Shown: positions 15,863-23,767 of the stretch, in pieces
Layout of the letters: every line of letters starts with the position of its first letter
How positions within the stretch are numbered: the stretch's first letter is position 1
DNA from: Alkalihalophilus pseudofirmus OF4
Lineage (GTDB): Bacteria; Bacillota; Bacilli; Bacillales; Bacillaceae_D
Assembly: GCF_000005825.2 (NCBI RefSeq)
Contig: NC_013791.2
Coordinates: 2,604,001 to 2,668,000 of the forward strand
Length of the DNA stretch: 64,000 nt
Direction of reading: 5' to 3'
Notes under the pieces: model-generated
Databases searched by the model: none
The model's input: only the letters and a program-made list of their open reading frames with translations
Told to the model about the DNA's origin: nothing
Position numbers and translations under genes: made by a program

Positions 15863-15997
15863 TTACTTCGCTCTGCCGCAACAGCCTTTACTTTTTTTAG
15901 TTGAGGACTTTTTTATGGTTTTCTTACCGAACGCTGCTTTTGAAGATGGCTTTGGCTTTGCATTAAAAGAAGCAGATGACTTTGGACGTTGTTTCAT
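15863..15997 (-). CDS. Small basic protein ending KGCCGRAK, probably sporulation-linked
   Basis: This 44-residue ORF starts with ATG behind GGGGGAGAG. It is made almost only of Lys, Ser, Ala and Pro with a GCCGR end, so it should bind DNA or be cross-linked; no family is recognised. On the minus strand CATAGTCTA at 16029-16021 is an exact sigma-K type -10 (CATANNNTA) placed ~24 nt before the start. Neighbouring genes have similar boxes. A role in the late mother cell is inferred only from this. Confidence 0.6.
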   Translation of the reverse strand: MKQRPKSSASFNAKPKPSSKAAFGKKTIKKSSTKKSKGCCGRAK

Positions 15998-16020
15998 CGC
16001 ACTCTCCCCCTTTCCTTTTA

Positions 16021-16029
16021 TAGACTATG
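16021..16029 (-). promoter_or_regulatory. Sigma-K-like -10 for the small basic protein
   Basis: CATAGTCTA on the minus strand fits CATANNNTA. No clear AC-type -35 is seen at the expected distance. Confidence 0.4.
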
Positions 16030-16159
16030 AAAGGAGTGAAAGATTCGCTTATTCTTTAAGCTTGTTTATAAGAATCTCTCTATTCAGCTTTTTGCTGACT
16101 TACACAAACGCCCTTTTTCGAATTTACGCTTATAAATAAACACAATTTTGGCGGGCTGT

Positions 16160-16168
16160 CATACTATA
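16160..16168 (+). promoter_or_regulatory. Sigma-K-like promoter of the Cys-rich coat-like gene
   Basis: The -10 CATACTATA fits CATANNNTA exactly. ACA at 16142-16144 lies 15 nt upstream as an AC-type -35. Confidence 0.55.
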
Positions 16169-16235
16169 CAGTAGTCTGAAAACCTAGTTACCATCTTCTT
16201 TGTGGTAATAAGGTGAAAAAATAGGAGGTATACTG

Positions 16236-16889
16236 ATGAGTCATAAAAAACACAATGTGTGTATTAATGCAAAGAAAGTATTTGACTGGGTTATTCGTCC
16301 AGTTAATGTTTCAGAGACTTATAGTGGAAAGCAATTCTTTAAGTTAACAGATTGTCCAATGGATCTATGCGATACGGACGGATGCTTTGGTACAGATTTC
16401 ACTGCTGATGTAAAAGTATTCGATGTTCAGGCAAAAGAGCTTCCTCAGTCTGGCGGCAGAGAAAAAATGAAAGTGACTATTAACGGTGAAACAGTTACAC
16501 TGCATAAAGTTAGAATCCTTGTAACATTTAAAGTGAAAGTTAAGATTTTAGATGGGGATTCAAAAGTATGCAGTACAGAAGATCCAATCGATTTCTGCAC
16601 TATTGAAACCTTCTATTTATGCGCACCAAAAGGAACATGCGTAGATGCGACGGTCCTAGATGGTATGGCTGACGCTGAGTTTTTCTGTTGTAATAATACG
16701 CCAACTCTTACACTTAGTGCAGATTTCTGCTTAGACGTTCAAGTGACAGATTTTGTGAAACTTGAAGTAGAAGCATCATATTGCAACCCTCGTGATGAGT
16801 TCCCAATTAGTGATGTCATGGTGTGTGAGCCTTTAAAAGAACCAAAACAATGTCCACATGTTTTCCCAGGTAAAAAACCTAAGTGCTAA
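16236..16889 (+). CDS. Cysteine-rich protein, probable spore coat/exosporium component
   Basis: This 217-residue protein has 15 cysteines, no signal peptide and two similar-looking beta-rich halves. It begins with KHNVCINAKKVFDWVIRPV. Cysteines cluster at TDCPMDLCDTDGC, FFCC and the C-terminal QCPHVFPGKKPKC. ATG follows AGGAGGTATACTG, and a sigma-K-like promoter lies 68 nt upstream. It occupies the place of Cys-rich cotZ/cotY beside fabI and yjcA in B. subtilis, but it does not look like CotZ. A disulfide-linked spore-surface role is inferred; the family is not recognised with certainty. Confidence 0.65.
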   Translation: MSHKKHNVCINAKKVFDWVIRPVNVSETYSGKQFFKLTDCPMDLCDTDGCFGTDFTADVKVFDVQAKELPQSGGREKMKVTINGETVTLHKVRILVTFKVKVKILDGDSKVCSTEDPIDFCTIETFYLCAPKGTCVDATVLDGMADAEFFCCNNTPTLTLSADFCLDVQVTDFVKLEVEASYCNPRDEFPISDVMVCEPLKEPKQCPHVFPGKKPKC

Positions 16890-16906
16890 TGCCATTACCT
16901 TAGAAT

Positions 16907-16943
16907 CGAGCAAACAGTTGACTAACTGTTGCTCGGTTTTCTT
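16907..16943 (+). terminator. Terminator after Cys-rich gene
   Basis: The CGAGCAA...ACAGTT arm pairs with AACTGT...TGCTCG, followed by TTTTCTTT. Confidence 0.85.
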
Positions 16944-17016
16944 TATTCTTCCGCATGATTTATAGGTGTGTACATAAAGATATAAAAGGAAATTCTGGAC
17001 TTAAGGAGTGATGGTC

Positions 17017-17709
17017 ATGACAAATTTTTCATCACCTACCCCAAAGCTATATTCTCATCAAGATAAACTAAAGATGACTTATTGCACTGAAGAAATCAAA
17101 AGAATTAAAAGCAACGTAGCTAAACAAGAAAAGCAGATCCAAGATCTAAAGGAAACCGTCACCTCTTTAACAGAAAAAATACAGGAAGCTGAACGTTCGA
17201 TTCCTCCACCTATTACTCACGAGGCCAGTCAACTATCAGCAGGATGCAGCAGTTTTTTTTCTTACTCGATTCTTATACCCAAAACCAATGAAGAAGATCC
17301 CATTACGATTATCGGCAGCTACACCATCACGAATACAGGAAGCGCTGCTCTTCATGAGCCTGTTATCTGCCTTGAAATCAGCCCTTCTGCTGCCTGTAAC
17401 CTAACTGGAAAAATCAATTATCGACCTGTTTCTCAAACTGAACAATACATCATTTCAGACGATTATCTAACATGGGAGTTTACAGAAGGCAGTTCCCTGC
17501 AGGAAGCAAGAAAAAGTGGACTCTATTGGTTGAAGCCTGTTTCAAACGTTCAATTAGAAATAAACCAGTCTCTTTCTTTTTCTCCATTAGAACTTCAGAT
17601 CTCTAAAAAACATGTAGAGGATGAAATAACCGTACGAGGATATGTCATTTGCAGGGAAATTCCTGAAGGCCAGGCTGCAATAAATTCCATTTCATGTAAA
17701 CTTTCCTGA
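17017..17709 (+). CDS. Coiled-coil plus beta-domain protein, possible spore-surface protein
   Basis: This 230-residue protein is made of two parts. Residues ~20-65 form a coiled coil (EEIKRIKSNVAKQEKQIQ). After a PPP linker comes a ~160-residue beta-rich domain with SAGCSSFF, ICLEISPSAACN and a C-terminal VICREIP...SCKLS. No signal peptide is present. The ATG is chosen 8 nt after AGGAG; an earlier GTG overlaps that site. The trimeric-looking layout and the coat neighbourhood suggest a surface or coat fibre, but no family is recognised. Confidence 0.6.
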   Translation: MTNFSSPTPKLYSHQDKLKMTYCTEEIKRIKSNVAKQEKQIQDLKETVTSLTEKIQEAERSIPPPITHEASQLSAGCSSFFSYSILIPKTNEEDPITIIGSYTITNTGSAALHEPVICLEISPSAACNLTGKINYRPVSQTEQYIISDDYLTWEFTEGSSLQEARKSGLYWLKPVSNVQLEINQSLSFSPLELQISKKHVEDEITVRGYVICREIPEGQAAINSISCKLS

Positions 17710-17714
17710 AGGCC

Positions 17715-17745
17715 AAAAGACAGCTGATGACGCAGCTGTCTTTTT
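17715..17745. terminator. Bidirectional terminator
   Basis: AAAAGACAGCTG pairs with CAGCTGTCTTTT between convergent stops. Confidence 0.85.
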
Positions 17746-18103
17746 AGGTCATTTGTTTAACGAAGGTTTCAATAAGTGCAGCCACTCCTGCTATAGCTAA
17801 AACATATATAACGGGAGTGAAAATGACCGGAAACAAAACAAAACCTGCATATAACAAAATGGAGGCCCAAACCCCAAAGCACCAATAACAATTTAATAAG
17901 TTTCCGATCCATTTTTGTATACCGCTGCCTTTCCCTTCAATATATTGATAGACTTCCCCGTTTTCATCTATCTCTTCTACCACTGCCGTAAAAGGTTTTC
18001 TAATAAAGTCTGTAATTTCATCCAATACGATTAAATGAGTAAACCTGAAGACAGCAAAAGAAAGTAAAAAAAATTCAAATAATGATACTATATAATTCTC
18101 CAT
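17744..18103 (-). CDS. yjcA: DUF1360 sporulation-type membrane protein (YjcA)
   Basis: This 119-residue protein has TM segments at about 5-25 and 78-112 and the DUF1360 core LLNCYWCFGVWAS near residue 70, a re-entrant Cys pair. B. subtilis YjcA and YngL belong to this family, and YjcA lies in the same place between the coat genes and yjcD. ATG follows GGGGGCAGAGAG. Its role in spores is not defined; expression in sporulation is taken from the B. subtilis homolog. Confidence 0.8.
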   Translation of the reverse strand: MENYIVSLFEFFLLSFAVFRFTHLIVLDEITDFIRKPFTAVVEEIDENGEVYQYIEGKGSGIQKWIGNLLNCYWCFGVWASILLYAGFVLFPVIFTPVIYVLAIAGVAALIETFVKQMT

Positions 18104-18203
18104 CTCTCTGCCCCCTGCATCTCTTCTTTACTTATACATACGCAGAAAAAGCTGTAGTGACATTAAAATTGTCTTAAAGACAAACACCCATTTTACAAAT
18201 AAA

Positions 18204-18212
18204 CATAGGCTA
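18204..18212 (+). promoter_or_regulatory. Sigma-K-like promoter of the Pro/Gly-rich gene
   Basis: The -10 CATAGGCTA fits CATANNNTA. ACC at 18186-18188 lies 15 nt upstream, the same spacing as at 16160. Confidence 0.5.
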
Positions 18213-18253
18213 CCATATAGACTTTGAAAACATAGCTTGAGAGGAGAGCTACT

Positions 18254-18694
18254 ATGCATTACTATTATGATCACCATCAAGATGACATTTATCGTCAGCA
18301 GCCATCTGTGCAATTTCTCCCCCCATCCGTTATTGATCAATATGTAAATCAGTGGATCACAACATCTATCCCAGGATACGGCCAAGTCATTGCGTATGTG
18401 ACTGACTTTAACCGGCGTAATGGAATGGTTTCTATGTTCATTTATCAGGCTCCTTACTATCAGCCTCAGTTTATTCAAGTTCATAACAGTGATTTAGTTG
18501 GAATTGCTCCATATTACGGGCCGATCCCACCACGCCCACATCAAGGCCCTGGTCCAGGGCCACAACCAAGACCACCACGTCCTAGACCTCCGTTTTTCCC
18601 TTGGTGGTTCTGGGGAATCGGTGGTCAGGGAGGTTTTTATGGTCAGCAATCAGGCCAAGGAGGCTTTGGCAGCCAATCTCCCGGACCTCGTTAA
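18254..18694 (+). CDS. Pro/Gly-rich coat-like protein
   Basis: This 146-residue protein has a Tyr/His/Gln-rich start, a central folded stretch of ~55 residues (SVIDQYVNQWITTSIPGYGQVIAYVTDF) and a low-complexity tail. The tail runs from a proline block (PRPHQGPGPGPQPRPPRP) to FFPWWFWGIGG and Gly/Gln repeats. Such composition is common in spore coat proteins. ATG after GAGAGGAG and a sigma-K-like promoter support late sporulation expression. No exact family is recognised. It is convergent with fabI across a strong hairpin. Confidence 0.65.
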   Translation: MHYYYDHHQDDIYRQQPSVQFLPPSVIDQYVNQWITTSIPGYGQVIAYVTDFNRRNGMVSMFIYQAPYYQPQFIQVHNSDLVGIAPYYGPIPPRPHQGPGPGPQPRPPRPRPPFFPWWFWGIGGQGGFYGQQSGQGGFGSQSPGPR

Positions 18695-18699
18695 TTAAC

Positions 18700-18737
18700 A
18701 AAAAAGCAAGCACCATAAACAGGTGCTTGCTTTTTTT
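18700..18737. terminator. Bidirectional terminator, coat-like gene / fabI
   Basis: AAAAAGCAAGCACC pairs with GGTGCTTGCTTTTT across a 7-nt loop. Confidence 0.92.
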
Positions 18738-18751
18738 GATTAGTTATGTTC

Positions 18752-19531
18752 TTAAAGGGATAATGTATTATACCCGCTATCTACATGTAGAAGTTCTCCC
18801 GTTATCCCACGAGAAAGATCACTCATTAAAAATAATGCTGTGTCCCCTACTTCTTCTTGTGTTGTAGTTCTACGTAATGGGGCACGTTCTTCAATCTCTT
18901 TTAAAACATCATTAAAACCGCCAATTCCTTTAGCTGCTAACGTACGAATCGGACCAGCTGAGATTGCATTAACACGAATATTTTCCTTTCCTAAATCATT
19001 CGCTAGGTATTTCACACTTGCATCTAGAGAAGCTTTTGCTACACCCATAACATTATAGTTGCGAACAACTCTTTCTCCGCCTAAGTATGTTAACGTCACA
19101 ATACTTCCACCCTCAGACAATAGCGGACGCGCTGCTTTCGCTACAGCAGTTAAAGAGTATGCACTGATGTTTTGAGCAAGGAGAAACCCATCACGAGTTG
19201 TGTTTAAGTACTCTCCTTCTAACTCTTCTTTATTGGCAAAAGCGATACAGTGAGCAATACCGTGGATTGTGCCTACTTCTTCTTTAATCTTAGAAAACGT
19301 TTGGTCTATTGCCGCATCATCCGTAACATCACACGGCAGAATTAAATGATCTTCACGGTCCAGTGTGTCCATCAAACTGCGCACGTTTTTCTCAAGTCTT
19401 TCACCAGCATATGTAAATATTAATCTAGCTCCTGCACTTGCGAGTGACTGAGCAATTCCCCACGCGATACTTCTTTTGTTTGCCACACCCATTACAACAT
19501 ATGTACGATCTTTTAATGACAACTGAATCAT
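18752..19531 (-). CDS. fabI: Enoyl-ACP reductase FabI (NADH)
   Basis: This 259-residue short-chain dehydrogenase reduces trans-2-enoyl-ACP in the last step of fatty acid elongation. Cofactor loop GVANKRSIAWGIA lies at 15-27. The active-site order is Y149, Y159 and K166 within YLGGERVVRNYNVMGVAK. Length and motifs match FabI rather than FabL or FabK. ATG follows ACGGAGGAG. A FapR operator and a TATAAT -10 lie directly upstream, so repression by FapR and relief by malonyl-CoA are expected. Its neighbour relation to coat genes is conserved in B. subtilis. Confidence 0.97.
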   Translation of the reverse strand: MIQLSLKDRTYVVMGVANKRSIAWGIAQSLASAGARLIFTYAGERLEKNVRSLMDTLDREDHLILPCDVTDDAAIDQTFSKIKEEVGTIHGIAHCIAFANKEELEGEYLNTTRDGFLLAQNISAYSLTAVAKAARPLLSEGGSIVTLTYLGGERVVRNYNVMGVAKASLDASVKYLANDLGKENIRVNAISAGPIRTLAAKGIGGFNDVLKEIEERAPLRRTTTQEEVGDTALFLMSDLSRGITGELLHVDSGYNTLSL

Positions 19532-19556
19532 TTAATCTCCTCCGTTATAGGTAGTT

Positions 19557-19575
19557 ATTAGTACCAAGTACTAAT
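19557..19575 (-). promoter_or_regulatory. FapR operator of fabI
   Basis: The sequence ATTAGTACCAAGTACTAAT is a palindrome with 8-bp arms. It matches the FapR box of Gram-positive fatty-acid genes and abuts the -10 of fabI at the expected transcription start. Confidence 0.88.
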
Positions 19576-19576
19576 T

Positions 19577-19582
19577 ATTATA
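19577..19582 (-). promoter_or_regulatory. -10 element of fabI promoter
   Basis: TATAAT on the minus strand sits 46 nt before the fabI start. The matching -35 is poor. A second FapR-like half site (GGTAGTACC) lies further upstream at about 19602-19610. Confidence 0.6.
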
Positions 19583-19638
19583 TCATACCTCTCCACTACT
19601 TGGTACTACCTTAATATCTCTTTCAACAAATTGAGATC

Positions 19639-19782
19639 TTATCCCTTCTTTGTTTCTATATTTCGTAAGATAAATGCACAGTCCGGGCATTCATAGATGA
19701 TGTTTTGATTTGACTGAGCAGTTAGTAAATGTCTAATTTCTTTCTTATTATGACATTTAGGACATATTATAAGCGGCTCCAT
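19639..19782 (-). CDS. Small zinc-ribbon protein of unknown function
   Basis: This 47-residue ORF starts with ATG 7 nt after GGAGGG. Two CxxC pairs (ICPKCHNKKEIR and ECPDCAFIL) make a compact zinc ribbon, followed by a basic end. No family is recognised. It stands alone, upstream of fabI on the same strand. Confidence 0.6.
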   Translation of the reverse strand: MEPLIICPKCHNKKEIRHLLTAQSNQNIIYECPDCAFILRNIETKKG

Positions 19783-19967
19783 AGGTCATCCCTCCTTCTC
19801 TTCTAACATTCCCAATTAGAGAACATTATACAAATTAGGTCTATCGTCTTATTTTCTCGAATTAGTATAGCTAATGTTTTGACAATTTCAACGGAATAAA
19901 GCTAAACTTTAACTGTACATTAGTACAACAAAACTTAAACACTTTGTATAAGGAGGTGACTTTTTTG

Positions 19968-20036
19968 TTGGAAGGCTTTCAAAACAGTAATTATCATACA
20001 AAAATAATCAAACACGAGGAGATGATTTTATGTTGA
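19968..20036 (+). CDS. Candidate 22-codon leader peptide ahead of the DUF4397 gene
   Basis: A perfect Shine-Dalgarno AAGGAGGTGA (19950-19959) precedes tandem TTG codons at 19965 and 19968. The frame runs LEGFQNSNYHTKII... and stops with a TGA that overlaps the start of the next gene (ATGTTGA). It may be a coupled leader that sets translation of the surface protein, or a chance ORF behind a stray ribosome-binding site. No regulatory pause motif is obvious. Confidence 0.4.
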   Translation: MEGFQNSNYHTKIIKHEEMILC

Positions 20037-20851
20037 AAAAAGGATTCATTTTATCATTAGTCGGGGCCCTAACCTTATCATTTGGAGGTGCAGGACTGGC
20101 TGCCGACCATGGGGATGATGAAGCGAAAGTTCGTGTTGTACACGCCTCGCCTGATGCACCAGCTGTAGATGTTGTATTAAATGGAGATGTTGTTGTGGAA
20201 GGGGCCGATTTCAAAGCGGCAACTGATTACCTTCATGTTCCATCAGGAGATCATGAGGTAGAAATCTTTGCTGCTGGTACGGTTGAAGAAGAAGAACCAG
20301 TGCTCTCTGCTACACTATCTGTTGAAGGCGGAGAAGCTTACACAGTAGCCGCTGTTAATACGGTTGAAAATCTTGAGCTTTCTATTATTAATGACGAACA
20401 AATGACTACATCGGGACAAACGAAAGTACGAGTTGGACACTTTTCTCCTGATGCGCCAAATGTAGATGTAGCAGTAGCAGGCGGGGATGTATTGTTCGAA
20501 GATGCACCTTTTAAAGCTGTTACTGATTATTTAGAAACAGCACCTGCTACATTTGATCTTGAAATCAGAGTTGCAGGAACAGAAGATGTTGTGCTTGAGC
20601 TTCCAGCGACTGAACTTAAAGCAGACATGCTTTACAGTGTATTTGCAGTAGGATTTGCTGATGGAGAACCTGGACTTGATGTCATTGTATTAAGTGACAT
20701 GTCACACGAAGCGATGCCAGCTGAAATGCCTGCTACAGGGATGGGCGGTGCACAAAACAACACTAGCTTCATGCCAATTTTATTTGCAGGAGCACTAGCA
20801 CTCGGGGCAGCTGTCTTTTTTCTTAACATTCGTCGTAAACAAGAAGCGTAA
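20030..20851 (+). CDS. Secreted wall-anchored protein with two DUF4397 domains
   Basis: This 273-residue protein has a signal peptide (LKKGFILSLVGALTLSFGGAGLA, cleaved near AADHG). Two DUF4397 repeats start at VRVVHASPDAPAVDV and VRVGHFSPDAPNVDV. The C-terminal sorting signal has MPATG, a hydrophobic span and RRKQEA. MPATG is a variant of LPXTG, and a sortase follows directly, so the pair is likely enzyme and substrate. The mature protein is very acidic. ATG follows GAGGAG. Its ligand is not known. Confidence 0.85.
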   Translation: MLKKGFILSLVGALTLSFGGAGLAADHGDDEAKVRVVHASPDAPAVDVVLNGDVVVEGADFKAATDYLHVPSGDHEVEIFAAGTVEEEEPVLSATLSVEGGEAYTVAAVNTVENLELSIINDEQMTTSGQTKVRVGHFSPDAPNVDVAVAGGDVLFEDAPFKAVTDYLETAPATFDLEIRVAGTEDVVLELPATELKADMLYSVFAVGFADGEPGLDVIVLSDMSHEAMPAEMPATGMGGAQNNTSFMPILFAGALALGAAVFFLNIRRKQEA

Positions 20852-21020
20852 TTTACTAATCATTGTTGCTCTCAGCACGTTCATTGTTAGCGGGTGCAAG
20901 CAGACTGATATAGCTGCTGAGCCACCTCCCGCTCTTACAACGAACGATTCACCTGCTCTCAATCAAGCGGCCACACAAGAGAAAGTAAAACCGTCAGCCA
21001 TACAACACCAATCAGGGATT

Positions 21021-21461
21021 GTGCCGGCATCCATCTCTATTCCAAAGATCGAGATCGAAGCTGACGTTTTAGAGGTCGGATTGAATGACGAGCGGCAAAT
21101 GGAGATTCCGGACGACCCATTTGAAGTGGGCTGGTTTCAACCGGGGGCCAAACCCGGCAGTCAAGGTAGTGCAGTACTTGCAGGTCATGTGGACTCAAGA
21201 ACTGGTCCAGCCATATTCTTTCATCTCAATCAGTTAGAGGTTGGCGATCAAGTGTATGTAACCGACCAAGAAGGCCAGACACTCGAATTTAAAGTGACAA
21301 GTATGGAAATTTATCCGTACGATGACGCTCCAATCGATCAAATCTTCGGTTACACTTCTGCTAAGCGTTTAAACTTGATTACGTGTACAGGTGAATTTGA
21401 CAGAGTAGAGCGGACACACCGCGAAAGGTTAGTCGTGACAACTGAACTTGTTAGTCAATAA
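21021..21461 (+). CDS. Class D/F-type sortase (5' end unresolved)
   Basis: The catalytic domain is intact. His56 lies in VLAGHVDS, Cys122 in LITCTGEF and the Arg in RERLVV, counted from the GTG at 21021. It should cleave sorting signals such as the MPATG of the gene before it and link the protein to peptidoglycan. The frame stays open upstream to 20799. It encodes a lipoprotein-like signal (NLLIIVALSTFIVSGC) and a Pro/Ala/Thr linker, but no ATG, GTG or TTG precedes that signal. The start may be a rare codon near 20838-20862, or the start codon may be mutated. Confidence 0.8.
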   Translation: MPASISIPKIEIEADVLEVGLNDERQMEIPDDPFEVGWFQPGAKPGSQGSAVLAGHVDSRTGPAIFFHLNQLEVGDQVYVTDQEGQTLEFKVTSMEIYPYDDAPIDQIFGYTSAKRLNLITCTGEFDRVERTHRERLVVTTELVSQ

Positions 21462-21462
21462 T

Positions 21463-21499
21463 AAGAAGCTAGGCCTTGAATCGGCCTAGCTTCTTTCTT
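21463..21499. terminator. Bidirectional terminator sortase / yjbQ
   Basis: AAGAAGCTAGGCC pairs with GGCCTAGCTTCTT across 7 nt. Confidence 0.92.
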
Positions 21500-21500
21500 C

Positions 21501-23564
21501 TTATTCTTCGTAAGATTTATTAGATAACATTGTTCTGGGTACATCTGTTCCTCTAGATCCACGCAAATCAACCGGTTCCCTATCTGGTGGATAAATCATA
21601 ATAAAGCTCTCTGGCTTCGCTACAGCAAGCACTCGAGGCAGCCGCTCTAACTGCGGATGCCATGCAAGAGTACCTCGTCTTGCACTTAATACAGCAACTA
21701 GATCATCTTTACGCAGCTGCGGCATAAAGGAGTGGTGTAATTCATTCCATGTAGGAACACCGATCACTTGAAGTTGTACATCAGGTTTCACCTTGTCAAA
21801 CATCTTCTCATAGCTTTTTGTCTCATCATGAATCACATAAACAGTAATGATCGCTCCTATTTGACTTGCAAGCTGCTTAGCTGTACGAATGGACTCATAC
21901 GCGGCCCTTTTATGGTCAAAACCTGAAGGAATAATAACGACAAGTCTTTTCGTCGTATTTAAAGGGTGACCCAGCTTAGACACTAAAATCATTTGGTTCG
22001 TTCTTTCAAGCAATTGATCTAATATCCCTCCAAACATCCGCTGCGGGGTCGATAGTTTACCATTCCACCCTATAACGGCTGTAGTGATCCTAGACTCTTG
22101 CATAGCCCGGATCATACCTGAAGTAATATTCGGATCCACGCGTGTTAACATCTGCATAGGCACCTCAGCGCCAGCGGCATAGCTTACCGCTTTACTAAGA
22201 GTTTTCTCTGCTTGAATGATTTTCTCAGGAGCCTCTTCCCCGCGCCCCTGGGCAACGGATAATGTATATAGTGGCTCAGGTGAATTCCCTCTAATAATAA
22301 AAGCAAGCTCAAGCAGGGATTCCATCGTTTTTGGATTGGCTACCGGCACTAGCACTCTTTGCGGTGCCTCTGACGGCTCATACGGCCGCTGCTCTTCCTT
22401 TAGAGCAATCTTGCGGGCATATACTTCAACCATATATGGACCGATCATACATGTCACTAAGATCATGACGATCACTGCATTTACAGTAGCCTGATTAAAC
22501 AAGCCAAGGTCATAACCGACTAATGTCGCAGCTAATGTTGCAGCTGCCTGCGGAATCGATAATCCAAACATCAGCTTAATTTCGTCGGACGAATAGTGAT
22601 AGATTTTACCTGCAATCCATGCAGCTAAAAATTTACCGCTAATAACAAGTGTCACAACAACAGCTGCCATAAGCCATGCAGACGGGTCCGACAATAATAT
22701 ACTTATATCCATCAGCATTCCAACTGATAATAAGAAGAATGGAATAAATAAAGCATTACCTACAAATTTGATTCGATTCATCAATGTACCCTGCTCAGAA
22801 ATAAATCTGTTTAACGCAAGACCAGCAAGGAATGCCCCTATAATAGGTTCTAACCCTGCTATTGTCGCAAAATAAGCTGATACAAACAGAACCGTCATTA
22901 CAAAGATAAATTCAAGTGCTCCTTCACTGCTCAATGTACGGAAGAAAAATTTAGCTACAATCGGTACTAATATTAGTACCGCAGCTACATAAAGTGCAAG
23001 AGATACGAGCAGGATAAACCAGAAATTAGCTGTTAGTTCACCTTGAGTAGAGCCTGCCACTACCGCTAAGATAAGAAGGGCTAAAGTATCCGTCATAATC
23101 GTCCCGCCAACAGTGGTCGTTACCGATTTATTCTTCGTTATCCCAATACGGCTGGCAATAGGATAGGCCAGCAGCGTATGTGAACCTAACAGCGAGCCAA
23201 GTAAGATGGCGGCGGCTGTAGAATAACCAAGCAGGTAAACAATAATGGTTCCAAGTATAAACGGGATAGTAAATGACATAGAACCGAAAAACAAGCTTCT
23301 TGTACGATATTTTTTAAATCCATCTAAATCAATCTCAAGACCTGCAATAAAGATAATATACAGAAGTCCAACTGTTCCAAGTAATACAATGGTTGGGTCG
23401 CGATCAAGCATCCCAAGACCATTAGGACCAATAATGACCCCGGCTAAGATTAAACCTATAATTCCAGGAATACGCAATTTCGCCATGATTAACGGGGCAA
23501 TTAAAAAGACAACCATAGCAATAGCAAAAATAAGGACGGGATTCGTCACGGGTTGTTCAAACAA
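21501..23564 (-). CDS. yjbQ: CPA2-family monovalent cation/proton antiporter YjbQ
   Basis: This ~687-residue integral membrane protein has about 12 TM segments in residues 1-395. The CPA2 core shows LRIPGIIGLILAGVIIGPNGLG and LLGSLLGSHTLLAYPIASR. The C-terminal ~290 residues form a soluble tail with universal-stress-protein-like stretches (RVLVPVANPKT, RLVVIIPSGFDHKRAAYES). It likely exchanges Na+ or K+ for H+ and helps pH homeostasis. The TTG at 23564 is preferred because AAAAGGTG abuts an upstream GTG but is well spaced from this one. B. subtilis yjbQ also neighbours prpE. Confidence 0.88.
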   Translation of the reverse strand: MFEQPVTNPVLIFAIAMVVFLIAPLIMAKLRIPGIIGLILAGVIIGPNGLGMLDRDPTIVLLGTVGLLYIIFIAGLEIDLDGFKKYRTRSLFFGSMSFTIPFILGTIIVYLLGYSTAAAILLGSLLGSHTLLAYPIASRIGITKNKSVTTTVGGTIMTDTLALLILAVVAGSTQGELTANFWFILLVSLALYVAAVLILVPIVAKFFFRTLSSEGALEFIFVMTVLFVSAYFATIAGLEPIIGAFLAGLALNRFISEQGTLMNRIKFVGNALFIPFFLLSVGMLMDISILLSDPSAWLMAAVVVTLVISGKFLAAWIAGKIYHYSSDEIKLMFGLSIPQAAATLAATLVGYDLGLFNQATVNAVIVMILVTCMIGPYMVEVYARKIALKEEQRPYEPSEAPQRVLVPVANPKTMESLLELAFIIRGNSPEPLYTLSVAQGRGEEAPEKIIQAEKTLSKAVSYAAGAEVPMQMLTRVDPNITSGMIRAMQESRITTAVIGWNGKLSTPQRMFGGILDQLLERTNQMILVSKLGHPLNTTKRLVVIIPSGFDHKRAAYESIRTAKQLASQIGAIITVYVIHDETKSYEKMFDKVKPDVQLQVIGVPTWNELHHSFMPQLRKDDLVAVLSARRGTLAWHPQLERLPRVLAVAKPESFIMIYPPDREPVDLRGSRGTDVPRTMLSNKSYEE

Positions 23565-23767
23565 AATCAGCACACCTTTTATTTTTATTTATCCTAACCA
23601 TCTTAAAGAAAGCATCTCTTCATTGTCAACGAAGAGCTAAAATGTATACCCTTACATTTTTTATTGAAATAGAGATAGTTTGTATATCCTTATCTCGTAT
23701 GGAAGGATTTATGCTAAAATGCATGTATTCTTTCATGTCTTAAAATGATTATTAAGGAGTGAAATCT

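Noticed and set aside
18128-18484. 118-residue minus-strand ORF
   Set aside because: It overlaps the Pro/Gly-rich gene, which has a strong ribosome-binding site and promoter; the minus ORF has neither.
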